From contig NZ_OANS01000002.1 in NCBI RefSeq assembly GCF_900205755.1, forward strand, positions 345,520 to 409,519: a stretch of DNA of 64,000 nucleotides, written 5' to 3'. The position numbers and the translations under genes are program-made. The notes beneath the pieces were generated by a model that saw only the letters and a program-made list of their open reading frames with translations, was not told the DNA's origin and did not search any database. Shown here piece after piece: positions 1 to 9,375 of the stretch. The stretch's first letter is position 1. The number at the start of each line of letters is the position of its first letter. The DNA is from Polynucleobacter meluiroseus. Lineage in GTDB: Bacteria > Pseudomonadota > Gammaproteobacteria > Burkholderiales > Burkholderiaceae.

Positions 1-1
1 A

Positions 2-634
2 GGGGACGATACGGTATTGCATTCCCCGTTTCACCAAGAAGTCAAAAGAGCGCTCGCCTCGCTTTCGACCAAGGTCAAAATATATTACCTGCACGGTAAT
101 CGTGACTTTTTGCTTGGGTCTGATTTTCTGAAAAAAACCGGCATGACCTTAATGAACGATCCCGCGAAAATCGCGGTAGACGGAACGGAGTATGTTGTCA
201 GTCATGGGGATTCTCTCTGCACTGCTGACGTTGCTTATCAGGTCTTTCGCAAATGGACGCGGAAACCTTGGATTCAAAAACTATTTTTGAGTTTGCCAGC
301 ACACTGGCGGCGCTCAATTGCAAACCATCTGCGCAGTAAGAGCACCGCTCAATATCAAAAAGCCGAACGCCTGACGCCAGTGACGAATCGCATGAAAACC
401 AATGTCACGCTCCCCGCAATTGCTGCTGCCTTAGTAACGCAGTCAGGGGATAGGTTAATCCATGGTCACACCCATCTGCCTGCGCATCATCAGGAGCAAT
501 ATGCAGAACAATCATGGCAACGTTGGGTGTTGTCGGATTGGGATTTGGATCATCCAGAAACAGCGAAGCCTCGGGCAAGCGCCCTACTCATTGATGCACA
601 AGGCGTGCGCTATCTAGATTTAATTCGTCATTAA
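2..634 (+). CDS. lpxH: UDP-2,3-diacylglucosamine diphosphatase LpxH, 3' part
   Basis: LpxH hydrolyses UDP-2,3-diacylglucosamine to lipid X at the inner membrane during lipid A synthesis. The frame is open to the left edge, so the N-terminal metal-binding segment (roughly 50-60 residues) lies outside the window; a TTG at 17 is in frame but is probably not the start. Calcineurin-like phosphoesterase motifs are visible: GDD at the edge, HGNRD at 92-106, SHGD at 200-211 and HGHTH at 461-475. The stop codon overlaps the stop of the convergent suhB by three bases within a TTAA. No terminator separates the two genes. Confidence 0.93.
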   Translation, partial: GDDTVLHSPFHQEVKRALASLSTKVKIYYLHGNRDFLLGSDFLKKTGMTLMNDPAKIAVDGTEYVVSHGDSLCTADVAYQVFRKWTRKPWIQKLFLSLPAHWRRSIANHLRSKSTAQYQKAERLTPVTNRMKTNVTLPAIAAALVTQSGDRLIHGHTHLPAHHQEQYAEQSWQRWVLSDWDLDHPETAKPRASALLIDAQGVRYLDLIRH

Positions 635-1419
635 CTTACGGAGTATTTAGATAGACTTTGTACCATCTGCGCAAAGATGCGCGGGTTAGCACACATGACT
701 TCGCCGCTTTCTAAGAAGCCCTCTTCCCCGCGGTAATTTCCTATCAAACCGCCAGCCTCAGTAATGAGTAAAGCCCCAGCTGCCATGTCCCATGGCTTGA
801 GATCGCTCTCAAAAAAGCCATCGTAGCGACCGGCTGCCACATAAGCCAAATCCAATGAAGCCGCACCAGGTCGACGTAGACCCGCACATTGACGTGACAT
901 ATCTGCAAAGAGCTTGAGGTACTTCTCTAAATCTTGATCTTCTCGATAAGGAAAACCTGTTCCCAGCAAACAATTGGTTAAGCGATCTTGGGTTGCGACG
1001 CGTAAACGCCGGCGATCTAAATAAGCACCAGCACCCCGCGTGGCAGTAAACAGCTCATCGCGCGTAGGGTCGTAAACCACAGCCTGTTGAATGACGCCGC
1101 CCACTGACAAAGCAATAGACACTGCATATTGTGGGAAGCCGTGAATAAAATTGGTAGTGCCATCGAGCGGATCAATGATCCAGACAAACTCGGCATCCGC
1201 ATTGCGTGCACCAGTTTCTTCCGCCAAAAATCCGTGGCTAGGATAGGCTTCGCTGAGCGTTTCAATAATGGCGGCTTCAGCTTGTCTGTCCACCTCTGTT
1301 ACGAAATCATTATGTTGTTTTCGATCGATCTGCAAACGCTCTAAATTAAGCGATGCGCGATTAATCACGGTACCGGCACGACGGGCAGCCTTAATGGCCA
1401 CATTTAACATGGGATGCAT
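631..1419 (-). CDS. suhB: Inositol-1-monophosphatase SuhB
   Basis: This is a Mg-dependent, Li-sensitive phosphatase of the inositol monophosphatase family; in Proteobacteria SuhB also acts as an rRNA antitermination factor. Both family signatures are present: DPLDGTTNF in the middle and WDMAAGALL near the C terminus, with an upstream EET metal-ligand motif. I chose the ATG at 1419 because the protein then begins [16 protein letters not shown], which matches the E. coli start; the longer frame to 1476 adds 19 residues of unrelated sequence. It is convergent with lpxH and divergent from trmJ. Confidence 0.94.
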   Translation of the reverse strand: MHPMLNVAIKAARRAGTVINRASLNLERLQIDRKQHNDFVTEVDRQAEAAIIETLSEAYPSHGFLAEETGARNADAEFVWIIDPLDGTTNFIHGFPQYAVSIALSVGGVIQQAVVYDPTRDELFTATRGAGAYLDRRRLRVATQDRLTNCLLGTGFPYREDQDLEKYLKLFADMSRQCAGLRRPGAASLDLAYVAAGRYDGFFESDLKPWDMAAGALLITEAGGLIGNYRGEEGFLESGEVMCANPRIFAQMVQSLSKYSVS

Positions 1420-1562
1420 AGAGTAGATGGACAAATTAAATAAGAACGAGCTGGTCAAATGCCAAATGCGGGACAATAAGCGAGCTAATAGACTGATTCT
1501 AAACGATTCCTTTCTATCACTTTATAACTTATCTCTTAACTCACACCACCCATACCCATTTT

Positions 1563-2318
1563 ATGAATCTTGCACAGGCCAAATTGATCCAGTGGGTCCT
1601 TGTGGAAACCAGCCATCCTGGCAATGTTGGGTCTACTGCCCGCGCCCTCAAGACCATGGGTTTTAGTGAATTACAGCTCGTCAATCCAAAAATCGCGGGC
1701 GTTGCCCAAGACCCCGAAGCAATTGCCCTAGCAAGCGGCGCTCAAGATTTGCTGGCAGGAGCCCAAGAGCACCCCACCCTCTCTTCTGTTGTGAAAAACT
1801 GCACTGTGGTGCTGGGTCTCACCAGTCGTGAGCGTGAGTTTGGCCCCCCAGCACTAGATTGGTCCTCGGCGCGTCAGCTGATATTGGATGCGGTAAAGCA
1901 AAACCAACAAGTGGCACTCCTTTTTGGGCCAGAGAGAACTGGTCTTGAGAACGAGCACTTAACCATGTGCACCCATCGCGTTTGGCTAGATGCGAACCCA
2001 GACTATGCCTCGCTCAATCTTGCCCAAGCGGTGATGGTCTGTGCCTTTACCCTGCGAGAGACGCTCATACAGGCCAACACCGCCTTTGAGAAGCCTGCTA
2101 AGGTTTTTGTAGACCACGCTGACTATGCTGACCCCGCCGCAGTGACTGCCATGCTAGAGCACCTTAGAGAGGGTCTAGAGGCGATTGACTATTTAGATCC
2201 TGCTAATCCAAAAAAGCTGATGACCCGCTTACAGGCACTTTTTGCCCGAAGTCGACTTCATAAAGAAGAGATTGATCTTCTGCGCGGCATCGCAAAACAG
2301 ATGATCCTGAGAAAATAA
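1563..2318 (+). CDS. trmJ: tRNA (cytidine/uridine-32-2'-O-)-methyltransferase TrmJ
   Basis: The product is a SPOUT-class RNA 2'-O-methyltransferase expected to methylate position 32 in the tRNA anticodon loop using S-adenosylmethionine. The 251 residues fit TrmJ. The N terminus carries the SPOUT motif with HPGNVGSTARA, the middle has LLFGPERTGL, and motif 3 is SLNLAQAV. The C-terminal extension of about 80 residues is typical of TrmJ and missing from shorter TrmL proteins. The gene lies 23 bases upstream of cysE on the same strand. Confidence 0.9.
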   Translation: MNLAQAKLIQWVLVETSHPGNVGSTARALKTMGFSELQLVNPKIAGVAQDPEAIALASGAQDLLAGAQEHPTLSSVVKNCTVVLGLTSREREFGPPALDWSSARQLILDAVKQNQQVALLFGPERTGLENEHLTMCTHRVWLDANPDYASLNLAQAVMVCAFTLRETLIQANTAFEKPAKVFVDHADYADPAAVTAMLEHLREGLEAIDYLDPANPKKLMTRLQALFARSRLHKEEIDLLRGIAKQMILRK

Positions 2319-2341
2319 GCGTATCCCGTTAAAATTGCCGT

Positions 2342-3109
2342 ATGTTTAATTCTTTATTCCACCACGTCGACTCCATCATCCAGCGCGACCCCGCCGCCAG
2401 AAATCGTCTTGAAGTCATTACCTGCTACCCGGGCCTGCACGCAGTTTGGTTGCATCGCCTTTCTCACGGGCTGTGGAGTCTTGGTCTTAAGTGGTTCGCT
2501 CGCTTACTCTCGATGCTGGCTCGCTGGATTACGGGAATTGAAATTCATCCGGCTGCCAAAATTGGACGACGCGTTTTTCTGGATCATGGCCTTGGAATCG
2601 TGATCGGCGAAACAACAGAAATTGGTGATGATTGCACTATTTACCAAGGCGTCACCTTAGGCGGAACCTCCTTGTATAAAGGCGTCAAACGCCATCCAAC
2701 CTTGGGTAAAGGGGTGGTGATCAGTGCTGGTGCAAAAGTATTAGGCGGCTTTCATGTGGGTGATGGTGCTCGGGTAGGCTCGAATGCGGTGGTCCTAAAA
2801 GAGATTCCCGCAGGTGCAACGGCGGTGGGCATTCCTGCGCGCATTCTGCATCCCGATTTGCCAAGAGGCGAGATTGCGGATGGCAAAGCAAAGGAATACT
2901 TTTCTGCTTATGGAGTAACACCCAATGTAGATGATCCGGTGTCGATGGTTCTCAAAGGTCTGATCGATGTCACACTGGAGCAGGAGGCAAAAATCGCCGC
3001 CTTGGAGCTAGCTCTCGCTAAGCTGACCGATAGTCCATCAAGTAACTGGGATGCGCCCAGCGAGGCCAAACTAGATTTGGATACACTTAAAGCTTGGCTA
3101 AAGGAATAA
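2342..3109 (+). CDS. cysE: Serine O-acetyltransferase CysE
   Basis: CysE transfers acetyl from acetyl-CoA to L-serine, the first step of cysteine synthesis, in the cytosol. The 255-residue protein has the short helical N-terminal domain followed by left-handed beta-helix hexapeptide repeats between about residues 70 and 165, including the family segment [15 protein letters not shown] and the loop GGTS. After the repeats there is a C-terminal extension of about 70 residues that I cannot assign to a domain. The short spacing to trmJ suggests co-transcription. Confidence 0.93.
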   Translation: MFNSLFHHVDSIIQRDPAARNRLEVITCYPGLHAVWLHRLSHGLWSLGLKWFARLLSMLARWITGIEIHPAAKIGRRVFLDHGLGIVIGETTEIGDDCTIYQGVTLGGTSLYKGVKRHPTLGKGVVISAGAKVLGGFHVGDGARVGSNAVVLKEIPAGATAVGIPARILHPDLPRGEIADGKAKEYFSAYGVTPNVDDPVSMVLKGLIDVTLEQEAKIAALELALAKLTDSPSSNWDAPSEAKLDLDTLKAWLKE

Positions 3110-3161
3110 AGCGCAAGCTCTAGTCTGATTATTGCCAAGCAGTTGCCGCCCCTGTTAAAGG

Positions 3162-3776
3162 CTAATGCAGAGTTGGAGAATTTGATCCGCCAGTTGCAGG
3201 TTTGCCACCGATGAATTCATCTTCCATGTCGTCATCCACATCGGTATCCTCATCATTTGGCATGCCAAAAGTGAAACCCTCGCCACCACGTGGATAGCGA
3301 TTCGCAATTTCCTCATCCGTGGCTGCGCGAATATCTTCAACTTGCACCCAGAAACGTAATGCCATGCCCGCAAGGGGATGGTTGCCATCTAAAACTACCT
3401 GACTGTCGGCAACGTCTGTGACGGTATAAATTAATGCCTCGTCGTCTGACTCATTCGGCTCTGTAGCATCTTCTTCGCTAGCATCGGGTACGCCTTCAAA
3501 CTGCATACCGACCTCTAAAGGCTCCGGAAAGCGCGCGCGGGGCTCTATTTTGAGTAACTCTGGATCGTACTCACCAAACGCTTCACCTGGCTCTAATTGA
3601 ATACTTGCTTCATAGCCAATATCCTGACCATCTAAAATGTTTTCAATTTTAGGAAAAGTGCCCTCGTAACCACCATGGAGGTATACCATCGGAGCGTCAG
3701 GCGCTTCAATGACATTGTTTTGAGCATCTGTAAGCTTGTAACGTAAAGATACAACGGTATTTTTTTCGATCTTCAT
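3162..3776 (-). CDS. slyD: FKBP-type peptidyl-prolyl isomerase, SlyD-like
   Basis: This is a cytosolic peptidyl-prolyl cis-trans isomerase and chaperone with the SlyD arrangement: split FKBP domain with an inserted flap (IF) domain between about residues 70 and 135. The tail is acidic (DEDTDVDDDMEDE) and not His-rich, so strong nickel binding as in E. coli SlyD is not indicated. An in-frame ATG at 3794 would add six residues; I prefer 3776 because family members begin with M-K-I-x-K-N. Neither candidate has a clear Shine-Dalgarno sequence. It is divergent from roxA and convergent with cysE. Confidence 0.88.
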   Translation of the reverse strand: MKIEKNTVVSLRYKLTDAQNNVIEAPDAPMVYLHGGYEGTFPKIENILDGQDIGYEASIQLEPGEAFGEYDPELLKIEPRARFPEPLEVGMQFEGVPDASEEDATEPNESDDEALIYTVTDVADSQVVLDGNHPLAGMALRFWVQVEDIRAATDEEIANRYPRGGEGFTFGMPNDEDTDVDDDMEDEFIGGKPATGGSNSPTLH

Positions 3777-3858
3777 GCGGAATTCATTAAACATGGGTTT
3801 TTAAATAATTTCTTTTATTGACTGCAATATTTCCCAGTAACACCTAAGCCATTACTTT

Positions 3859-5094
3859 ATGACCTCATTTTACTTGAGCAAACCGTACGATCCCCCTCAC
3901 GCTCCAAAGACCTTAGTCCTTAATGAGCCGTGGCCCCTCTTGGGCGGCAATAGTCCACAACAGTTTATGAAGCGGTATTGGCATAAAAAGCCGCTGTTAG
4001 TGAGAGGCGCTATCCCAGCGTTTTCTCTTGCAAATCAGATAGATGAGCCCCTATCTAGCCCTATTTCCGCGCACGAACTCTTCCAATTCGCTGCTGATGA
4101 GGACATGGAGGCGCGACTGATTCGGGCAAAAAAGTGGTCGTTTACCGAGGGTCCGTTTAAGAAAAAAGACCTGCCATTACTAGAATCGCCCGACTGGACG
4201 CTGCTTTTACAGGGTATGGAGGCTAAACATCCAGCTGCAGCTACGGTGTTGTCGTGGTTTCGCTTCATACCGGATGCCCGTCTAGACGATTTAATGATTA
4301 GCATCGCAGGTCTAGGTGGTGGCGTTGGACCTCATTTTGACTCCTATGATGTATTCCTAATCCAGATGGCTGGCAGAAGGCGCTGGCGCATCTCAGCCCA
4401 AACAGACCTGAGCTTGACCCCGAATTTGCCACTCAAAATTTTGCAAAACTTTAAACAAGAGCAAGAATGGATCTTAGAACCAGGCGACATGCTGTACCTC
4501 CCACCACAAATTGCGCATGATGGGGTTGCCTTAGATGCAGGTTGCCAAACTTGGTCTGTAGGTTTTCGCTCACCAAGCTACAAAGAGCTTCTGCAAGAGG
4601 GTTTATGGCGCTTAGCTGAGTCCCTGGAAGAGATCCCGGCTCTAGCAAGGCGTTTTGCTGATCCCGGGCAAGAGGCCAGCGCACATCCTGAGCAATTACC
4701 AGCCGAACTCATTTGGCAAATTGAGCAAAAGTTGAAGGCATTGCGTTTGGATCGGGTTGAAACTTTCTTACCCGGGGTTGCCGCTTACTTAAGCGAGCCC
4801 AAAGCACAGGCTATTTTTACTGGCCCTGAAAATCCTATGACGGAAGCGGAGTTTGGTAAAGAGCTGAGCATCAGGTCTTTAATTCCCCACCCTCAAAGCA
4901 GGTTGCTGGCTTTAGATTCAGGCATATTTTGCAATGGTGAAAATATGACTTTGGAACAAGCTAAAGCGACAAAAAATGCCTGGAAAGCCCTAGCAGCCAA
5001 GAGAATACTTAAGCCAACACAAACCATCAGAATTACCCAAGAAAGTAATCTGTATGAGGCTTACTGTGCAGGTTGGGTCATTTTTCAGGAATGA
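3859..5094 (+). CDS. roxA: JmjC/cupin ribosomal protein hydroxylase, RoxA (YcfD)-like
   Basis: The protein belongs to the Fe(II)/2-oxoglutarate oxygenases that hydroxylate ribosomal protein L16 on arginine. The JmjC iron ligands are visible as H159 and D161 in GPHFDSYD and H220 in QIAHDG. The N-terminal part contains the family segment YWHKKPLLVRGA around residue 40. After about residue 250 there is a dimerisation and winged-helix region as in RoxA. At 411 residues it is somewhat longer than the E. coli protein (about 373). A hairpin about 35 bases after the stop may end the transcript. Confidence 0.88.
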   Translation: MTSFYLSKPYDPPHAPKTLVLNEPWPLLGGNSPQQFMKRYWHKKPLLVRGAIPAFSLANQIDEPLSSPISAHELFQFAADEDMEARLIRAKKWSFTEGPFKKKDLPLLESPDWTLLLQGMEAKHPAAATVLSWFRFIPDARLDDLMISIAGLGGGVGPHFDSYDVFLIQMAGRRRWRISAQTDLSLTPNLPLKILQNFKQEQEWILEPGDMLYLPPQIAHDGVALDAGCQTWSVGFRSPSYKELLQEGLWRLAESLEEIPALARRFADPGQEASAHPEQLPAELIWQIEQKLKALRLDRVETFLPGVAAYLSEPKAQAIFTGPENPMTEAEFGKELSIRSLIPHPQSRLLALDSGIFCNGENMTLEQAKATKNAWKALAAKRILKPTQTIRITQESNLYEAYCAGWVIFQE

Positions 5095-5121
5095 CTTTAG
5101 CTGTGGCTATAATAACGCTGG

Positions 5122-5153
5122 AAAGCATCTAAGGGGTTTCCCTTAGCGCTTTT
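5122..5153 (+). terminator. Strong hairpin between roxA and the small lipoprotein gene
   Basis: A 7-bp perfect stem (CTAAGGG at 5129-5135 with CCCTTAG at 5140-5146, loop GTTT) is extended by AAAGC/GCTTT and followed by a short T run. It sits 28 bases after the roxA stop and fits a terminator. It also follows a TATAAT at 5108-5113, so it could instead be a 5' leader hairpin of the lipoprotein transcript. Confidence 0.6.
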
Positions 5154-5202
5154 CAAACAACAATTACCGGTTATTGATGTTAATTTTTAAAGGAATTTAC
5201 AA

Positions 5203-5385
5203 ATGAAGAAGTCACTCGTTCTCGTAGCATTGTTTGCAATCGCTTTGGCCGCTTGCGGTAAAAAAGAAGAAGCTGCTCCTGCTGCTCCTGCCGCAGCTCC
5301 AGCTCCTGCTGCTCCTGCTGCTGAAGCTGCTCCTGCCGCTCCTGCTGCTCCAGCTGCTGCTCCTGCTGCTGACGCTAAGAAGTAA
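5203..5385 (+). CDS. Small Ala/Pro-rich lipoprotein
   Basis: The 60-residue product has a lipoprotein signal peptide ending in the lipobox LAAC (Cys at residue 18), so after processing a roughly 43-residue peptide should stay lipid-anchored in an envelope membrane. The mature part is a charged G-K-K-E-E stretch followed by low-complexity Ala/Pro (repeated APAAP) and a final DAKK. It has a good Shine-Dalgarno sequence (AAAGGA) 7 bases upstream of the ATG and a strong terminator behind it, so it is a separate gene. Function is unknown; a spacer or cell-wall-linking role is only a guess. Confidence 0.8.
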   Translation: MKKSLVLVALFAIALAACGKKEEAAPAAPAAAPAPAAPAAEAAPAAPAAPAAAPAADAKK

Positions 5386-5401
5386 TCTTCCCCTTGAAGA
5401 G

Positions 5402-5428
5402 AAAAAGCCGCTGAAAAGCGGCTTTTTT
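5402..5428. terminator. Bidirectional intrinsic terminator between lipoprotein gene and bamC
   Basis: GCCGCT at 5407-5412 pairs with AGCGGC at 5417-5422 across a GAAA loop. Five A residues precede the stem and six T residues follow it, so it can stop transcription in both directions and serves both convergent genes. Confidence 0.9.
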
Positions 5429-5447
5429 ATTTGCTAGAGAAACTCGC

Positions 5448-6596
5448 TTAACGCGCCAACTGCTGCGTCAGCAAAGTTAAGAGCTGTACACCAGCCGGCG
5501 TATTTTCTGGGCCACCCTCAGCGTTTTGAACAATGATGGTTGATGCATTCTCACCAGTCGCCTTAACCACTACGCGATATTTCTTGGCCTTCAGGTTGGA
5601 GTCATCCTTGCTACTGAAAAGGTTCGAGAAAAATCCCTTTGTTTCACCAACATCTTTTGCGTTCACGTAGCGCACAAAGTAAATTCCATTAGAGCGATCT
5701 CGATCTTCAACACTGAAGTTGGAGCGATCAAGTGCTAAGCCAGTATCACGCCACGCGCGGTCAAAACCGGCAGCGATTTCAATACGGGCCACGTTAGCAC
5801 CCTCTTGCACTAATTGTGCTTTTGGTTTTTTGGATTCGAGTGGTGTCGCTACTTGCGCTTTTGCTTGCGCCTGGGTCATACCAAGGCGCTCCATTAAGCG
5901 GGCTAGAAAGGCAGCCTCTAATTCTGGGTCGTTAGGTCGTGGTGTCCAAACGGTATAAAGACAGGAGCCGGTAGTGTCGGTTACGCACTTCTCAATAGCA
6001 CCCTTTTGAGTAATGTAGACCTCGGTTTCATTAGGCTTTACAACTTCAAGGCGGGTTTTATATTTATCTCTCTCGCCTGTGTCATAAATGGAGTCCAGCG
6101 CAGAACCTAGGGTTGAACGAATCCAGTCTTGGGCAATTTTGGCGCGGTTTTCTGCCCAGTCTGTTTCCATAATGCCGGTGGATGGAGAATCCACAGTCAG
6201 CAAGAAACCATTTTCTTGCCAAAAATCTTTAATTTGGGGATAGAGCTCGGGGGCTGGCTTTTCAACAACTAACCAACGGCGCTCGCCATCACGGGCAATG
6301 CGCATACCGGGGATACCAGTTAAGACATCCGACCTGGTTTGTACAGACTTCTTCAGCGCTGCGTTGTACTCCGACATAGTTGCAGTGCCATCTTGCACGA
6401 TGTAACGACGATCTGCTTGAGCTGTAATCAGGTCAGGTGGATAAGATAGATTGGGGCCTTTGACCGCACCCGTGGTCTTGTAATCCACAACATCGCTCGA
6501 GGTAAGCGACTTGCAGGCAACTAAGCTCATCGCTGTCAAAGTCATTAAGCAAATAGGCGCGAAATAGCGACGGAGGAATTGAATCATTTGCATCAT
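5448..6596 (-). CDS. bamC: Outer membrane assembly lipoprotein BamC
   Basis: BamC (NlpB/DapX) is an accessory lipoprotein of the BAM complex that inserts beta-barrel proteins in the outer membrane. The N terminus is a lipoprotein signal peptide with lipobox LVAC (Cys28). The next segment resembles the extended lasso peptide of BamC that contacts BamD (Y-P-P-D-L near residue 54), and two helix-grip domains follow. The start ATG overlaps the dapA stop in an ATGA; an ATG three codons downstream (6587) is possible. The dapA-bamC pair is also seen in E. coli, which supports the call. Confidence 0.87.
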   Translation of the reverse strand: MMQMIQFLRRYFAPICLMTLTAMSLVACKSLTSSDVVDYKTTGAVKGPNLSYPPDLITAQADRRYIVQDGTATMSEYNAALKKSVQTRSDVLTGIPGMRIARDGERRWLVVEKPAPELYPQIKDFWQENGFLLTVDSPSTGIMETDWAENRAKIAQDWIRSTLGSALDSIYDTGERDKYKTRLEVVKPNETEVYITQKGAIEKCVTDTTGSCLYTVWTPRPNDPELEAAFLARLMERLGMTQAQAKAQVATPLESKKPKAQLVQEGANVARIEIAAGFDRAWRDTGLALDRSNFSVEDRDRSNGIYFVRYVNAKDVGETKGFFSNLFSSKDDSNLKAKKYRVVVKATGENASTIIVQNAEGGPENTPAGVQLLTLLTQQLAR

Positions 6597-7516
6597 AGTA
6601 AGCCAGCCTGTTTCATTGCAATCTTTAAGGGCTCACGCAGAGCAACGCTTAAAGGGGTTAAGGGTAAACGAATACCTGCCGTAATTTTGCCCATCTCATG
6701 CAAGGCCCACTTCACTGGAATTGGATTTGCCTCACTAAAAAGGGCTTTATGTACTGAGAGCAACTGATATTGAATCGCTCTTGTTTTCACAACATCGTCG
6801 GACATCGCTGCTAGGCAAAGGTCGTGCATTAAGCGTGGTGCAATGTTTGCCGTCACTGAAATATTCCCCTTACCGCCCATCAACATCAATAAAGCGGCAC
6901 TCAAGTCATCACCTGAAAATACCGAGAAGTCACTGTGCCCAGCACGCTTTAGCTCAGCGATTAATAGGGTTCCGCGCTCTAAGCTACCGGTTGCATCCTT
7001 GATGCCGATAATGCCAGGCACGGAAGCCAAACTAACCACGGTTTCAGTATTTAAATCGGCAACCGTTCTACCGGGAACGTTGTACAAAATTACTGGGAGA
7101 TCAACGGACTCAGCAATTTTCTTAAAGTGAGCGTACATGCCCTCTTGCGTCGGCTTATTGTAATAAGGCACGACCTGTAGGCTTGCATCAGCACCAACCT
7201 GCTTGGCGTATTTTGTTAACTCAATAGCCTCAATGGTGGAATTCCCGCCAGTTCCAGCAATCACCGGAATGCGTCCGGCAATCTGCTCCACCGTGACCCG
7301 AATCAATTCACAATGTTCCTCAACTGAGACAGTTGGGGACTCTCCACTAGTGCCCACGACCACAATCCCATCGGATCCTTCGGTCACGTGCCAATCTAGC
7401 AGTTTGCGCAGGCCAGGAAAGTCCAAGCTGCCGTCCTCAAACATGGGGGTAACAATGGCAGGCATGCTACCAAAGATGGGTTTTTTACTTCCGTAGGATG
7501 TATCTATCTTGGTCAC
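6593..7516 (-). CDS. dapA: 4-hydroxy-tetrahydrodipicolinate synthase DapA
   Basis: DapA condenses pyruvate with aspartate semialdehyde, the first committed step of lysine and diaminopimelate synthesis. The TIM-barrel motifs are complete: GTSGESPT near residue 55, YNVPGR with Tyr145 and the Schiff-base Lys173 in IKDATG. The 307 residues include an N-terminal extension of about 17 residues before MPAIVTPM. The gene lies between the methyltransferase gene and bamC, with translational coupling to bamC. Confidence 0.95.
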   Translation of the reverse strand: MTKIDTSYGSKKPIFGSMPAIVTPMFEDGSLDFPGLRKLLDWHVTEGSDGIVVVGTSGESPTVSVEEHCELIRVTVEQIAGRIPVIAGTGGNSTIEAIELTKYAKQVGADASLQVVPYYNKPTQEGMYAHFKKIAESVDLPVILYNVPGRTVADLNTETVVSLASVPGIIGIKDATGSLERGTLLIAELKRAGHSDFSVFSGDDLSAALLMLMGGKGNISVTANIAPRLMHDLCLAAMSDDVVKTRAIQYQLLSVHKALFSEANPIPVKWALHEMGKITAGIRLPLTPLSVALREPLKIAMKQAGLL

Positions 7517-7580
7517 CGAATGTATGTCGACTGAGGATCGAATTTTTTATGCATTAAGTCTGAAATTGTAACGGAATGCG

Positions 7581-8156
7581 TTACTTTAAACGCCCTTTTA
7601 CCGCGCAAAGCCGTTGAATCATGGCGGGTTTAGGCTGTTCTTGGTAAATATCCTCGTAAGCAATGACTTTCAGATGATGGCGGGCTGCTAAAGCAAGTAA
7701 TTCCCCTGTATTTAGCAAGAAATTGGGGTTAGAGGGTTTACCAAATGCTCCATTCCCCTCTGCGAAGGTTTCGTAGATCAAAATACCACCATCCATCAGC
7801 ATTGCTGGCAATTGATCTAAATGCGGGCGATATAAGTAATTAGTGACGACAATGGCGCTAAATTGCTGATTGAGCAAGGGCCACTCTGTAGTTTCTAGGT
7901 CGAGTGAGCGCACTTCAATCAAGGGATGGGGTGCATCCTCAATAGCAGCAATGTCCCGATCGACTGCTAGTACTTTGTAGGCCGATTGAGCAAAAAAGTG
8001 TGCATGGCGCCCTGATCCACAGGCCAAATCCAGAATTGCTCCACCCTTTGGAATGAGATTCGTGAAACGCCTAACCCAAGAAGATGCCTCTAGTATCGGG
8101 TCGTGACCTGGCACAGGAGCTGGGCTATTAATCGTATGCCAAGCCCATGGCTTCAC
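7581..8156 (-). CDS. Class I SAM-dependent methyltransferase, unknown substrate
   Basis: The 191-residue protein has a Rossmann-type SAM-binding core: motif I LDLACGSGRHA near residue 42, the acidic end of beta-2 in VLAVDRD, and the post-core segment LIYETFAEGN typical of TehB/UbiE-like small methyltransferases. The substrate cannot be read from the sequence. The annotated start lies 29 bases inside the end of trpS; a GTG about 14 codons later would reduce the overlap without touching the motifs. It is probably co-transcribed with trpS and dapA. Confidence 0.8.
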   Translation of the reverse strand: MKPWAWHTINSPAPVPGHDPILEASSWVRRFTNLIPKGGAILDLACGSGRHAHFFAQSAYKVLAVDRDIAAIEDAPHPLIEVRSLDLETTEWPLLNQQFSAIVVTNYLYRPHLDQLPAMLMDGGILIYETFAEGNGAFGKPSNPNFLLNTGELLALAARHHLKVIAYEDIYQEQPKPAMIQRLCAVKGRLK

Positions 8157-9330
8157 GCACTTCGCGCATGGTTTCTTGAGCTACTTTACGAGCCTTGTCG
8201 CTGCCATCCGCAATGATGGAGCGCAATAAACTGGGGTCATCTAAATACATTTGCGCGCGCTCAAACATTGGCTGCTGCTCAAGCAAAATGGCATCAATCA
8301 CCGGTTGCTTGCATTCGAGACAACCAATGCCTGCCGATTTACATTCTTTCTCAACCCACTGCTTGGTCTCTTCGCTTGAGTAGACCGCATGCAATTGCCA
8401 TACTGGACATCGTGCAGGATCTCCTGGATCGGTTCTGCGCACTCGAGCAGGGTCTGTGGGCATCGTCCGAATCGACCGAGTAACCTCCTCAGGTGTTTCA
8501 CGGATGCTGATCGTATTACCGTAAGACTTGGACATTTTTTGACCGTCGATGCCGGGCATGCGTGATGCGCTAGTTAAGAGTGCTTGAGGCTCAGGAAGAA
8601 TAATCTTACGTGCCCCCTCTAAAAAGCCAAAGAGTCTTTCTCGGTCACCCATAGATAGGCTTTGCGCTTCTTGCAACAAGGCTTTCGCTTGCTCAAGCGC
8701 CTCGTCGTCGCCCCGCTCCTGATAGGCAACCCGAAGCTCTGCGTACATTTTGGCGCGCTTACTACCTAGTTTTTTCACTGCCTCTAGGGCCTTCTCTTCA
8801 AAGCCGGGCTCTCGTCCATATAAATAGTTAAAGCGACGCGCCACTTCGCGGGTCATCTCCACGTGGGGTACCTGGTCTTCACCAACCGGCACAAACTGGG
8901 CTCTGTAAATCAGAATGTCGGCTGCCTGCAAAAGGGGGTAGCCTAAAAAGCCATAGGTTTGTAAATCTTTTTCTTTTAACTTTTCTATTTGATCTTTGTA
9001 AGTCGGCACCCGCTCAAGCCATCCTAGGGGCGTGCCCATTGACAGCAAAAGAAAGAGTTCAGCATGCTCGGGTACCTTACTTTGAATAAATAGGGTTGAC
9101 TGATTTGGATCGACTCCCGCAGCCAACCAATCCACCACCATATCCCACACGGATTGCTCAATGACATCAGGGGTTTCATAGTGGGTGGTTAAGGCATGCC
9201 AATCTGCGACAAAGAAAAAACAGGGGTACTCCGCTTGTAAGCGTACCCAATTTTTCAGGACGCCGTGATAGTGACCAAGGTGCAAACTACCCGTTGGGCG
9301 CATGCCAGAGAGAACGCGTTCAGCAAACAT
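8128..9330 (-). CDS. trpS: Tryptophanyl-tRNA synthetase TrpS
   Basis: This class I aminoacyl-tRNA synthetase charges tRNA-Trp. The HIGH-like motif is HLGH near residue 17 and the KMSKS motif is intact (QKMSKSYGN). The segment GEDQVPHVEMTRE is the family specificity region. With 400 residues it is longer than the usual 330-350; the extra length is an insertion of about 60 residues rich in Glu/Lys between the Rossmann core and the KMSKS loop, a form I recall from betaproteobacteria. Confidence 0.94.
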   Translation of the reverse strand: MFAERVLSGMRPTGSLHLGHYHGVLKNWVRLQAEYPCFFFVADWHALTTHYETPDVIEQSVWDMVVDWLAAGVDPNQSTLFIQSKVPEHAELFLLLSMGTPLGWLERVPTYKDQIEKLKEKDLQTYGFLGYPLLQAADILIYRAQFVPVGEDQVPHVEMTREVARRFNYLYGREPGFEEKALEAVKKLGSKRAKMYAELRVAYQERGDDEALEQAKALLQEAQSLSMGDRERLFGFLEGARKIILPEPQALLTSASRMPGIDGQKMSKSYGNTISIRETPEEVTRSIRTMPTDPARVRRTDPGDPARCPVWQLHAVYSSEETKQWVEKECKSAGIGCLECKQPVIDAILLEQQPMFERAQMYLDDPSLLRSIIADGSDKARKVAQETMREVREAMGLAYD

Positions 9331-9375
9331 CTTGATCTGTATTCTTTTTCAGGTAATTAAAGCGGGGTTGATTCA

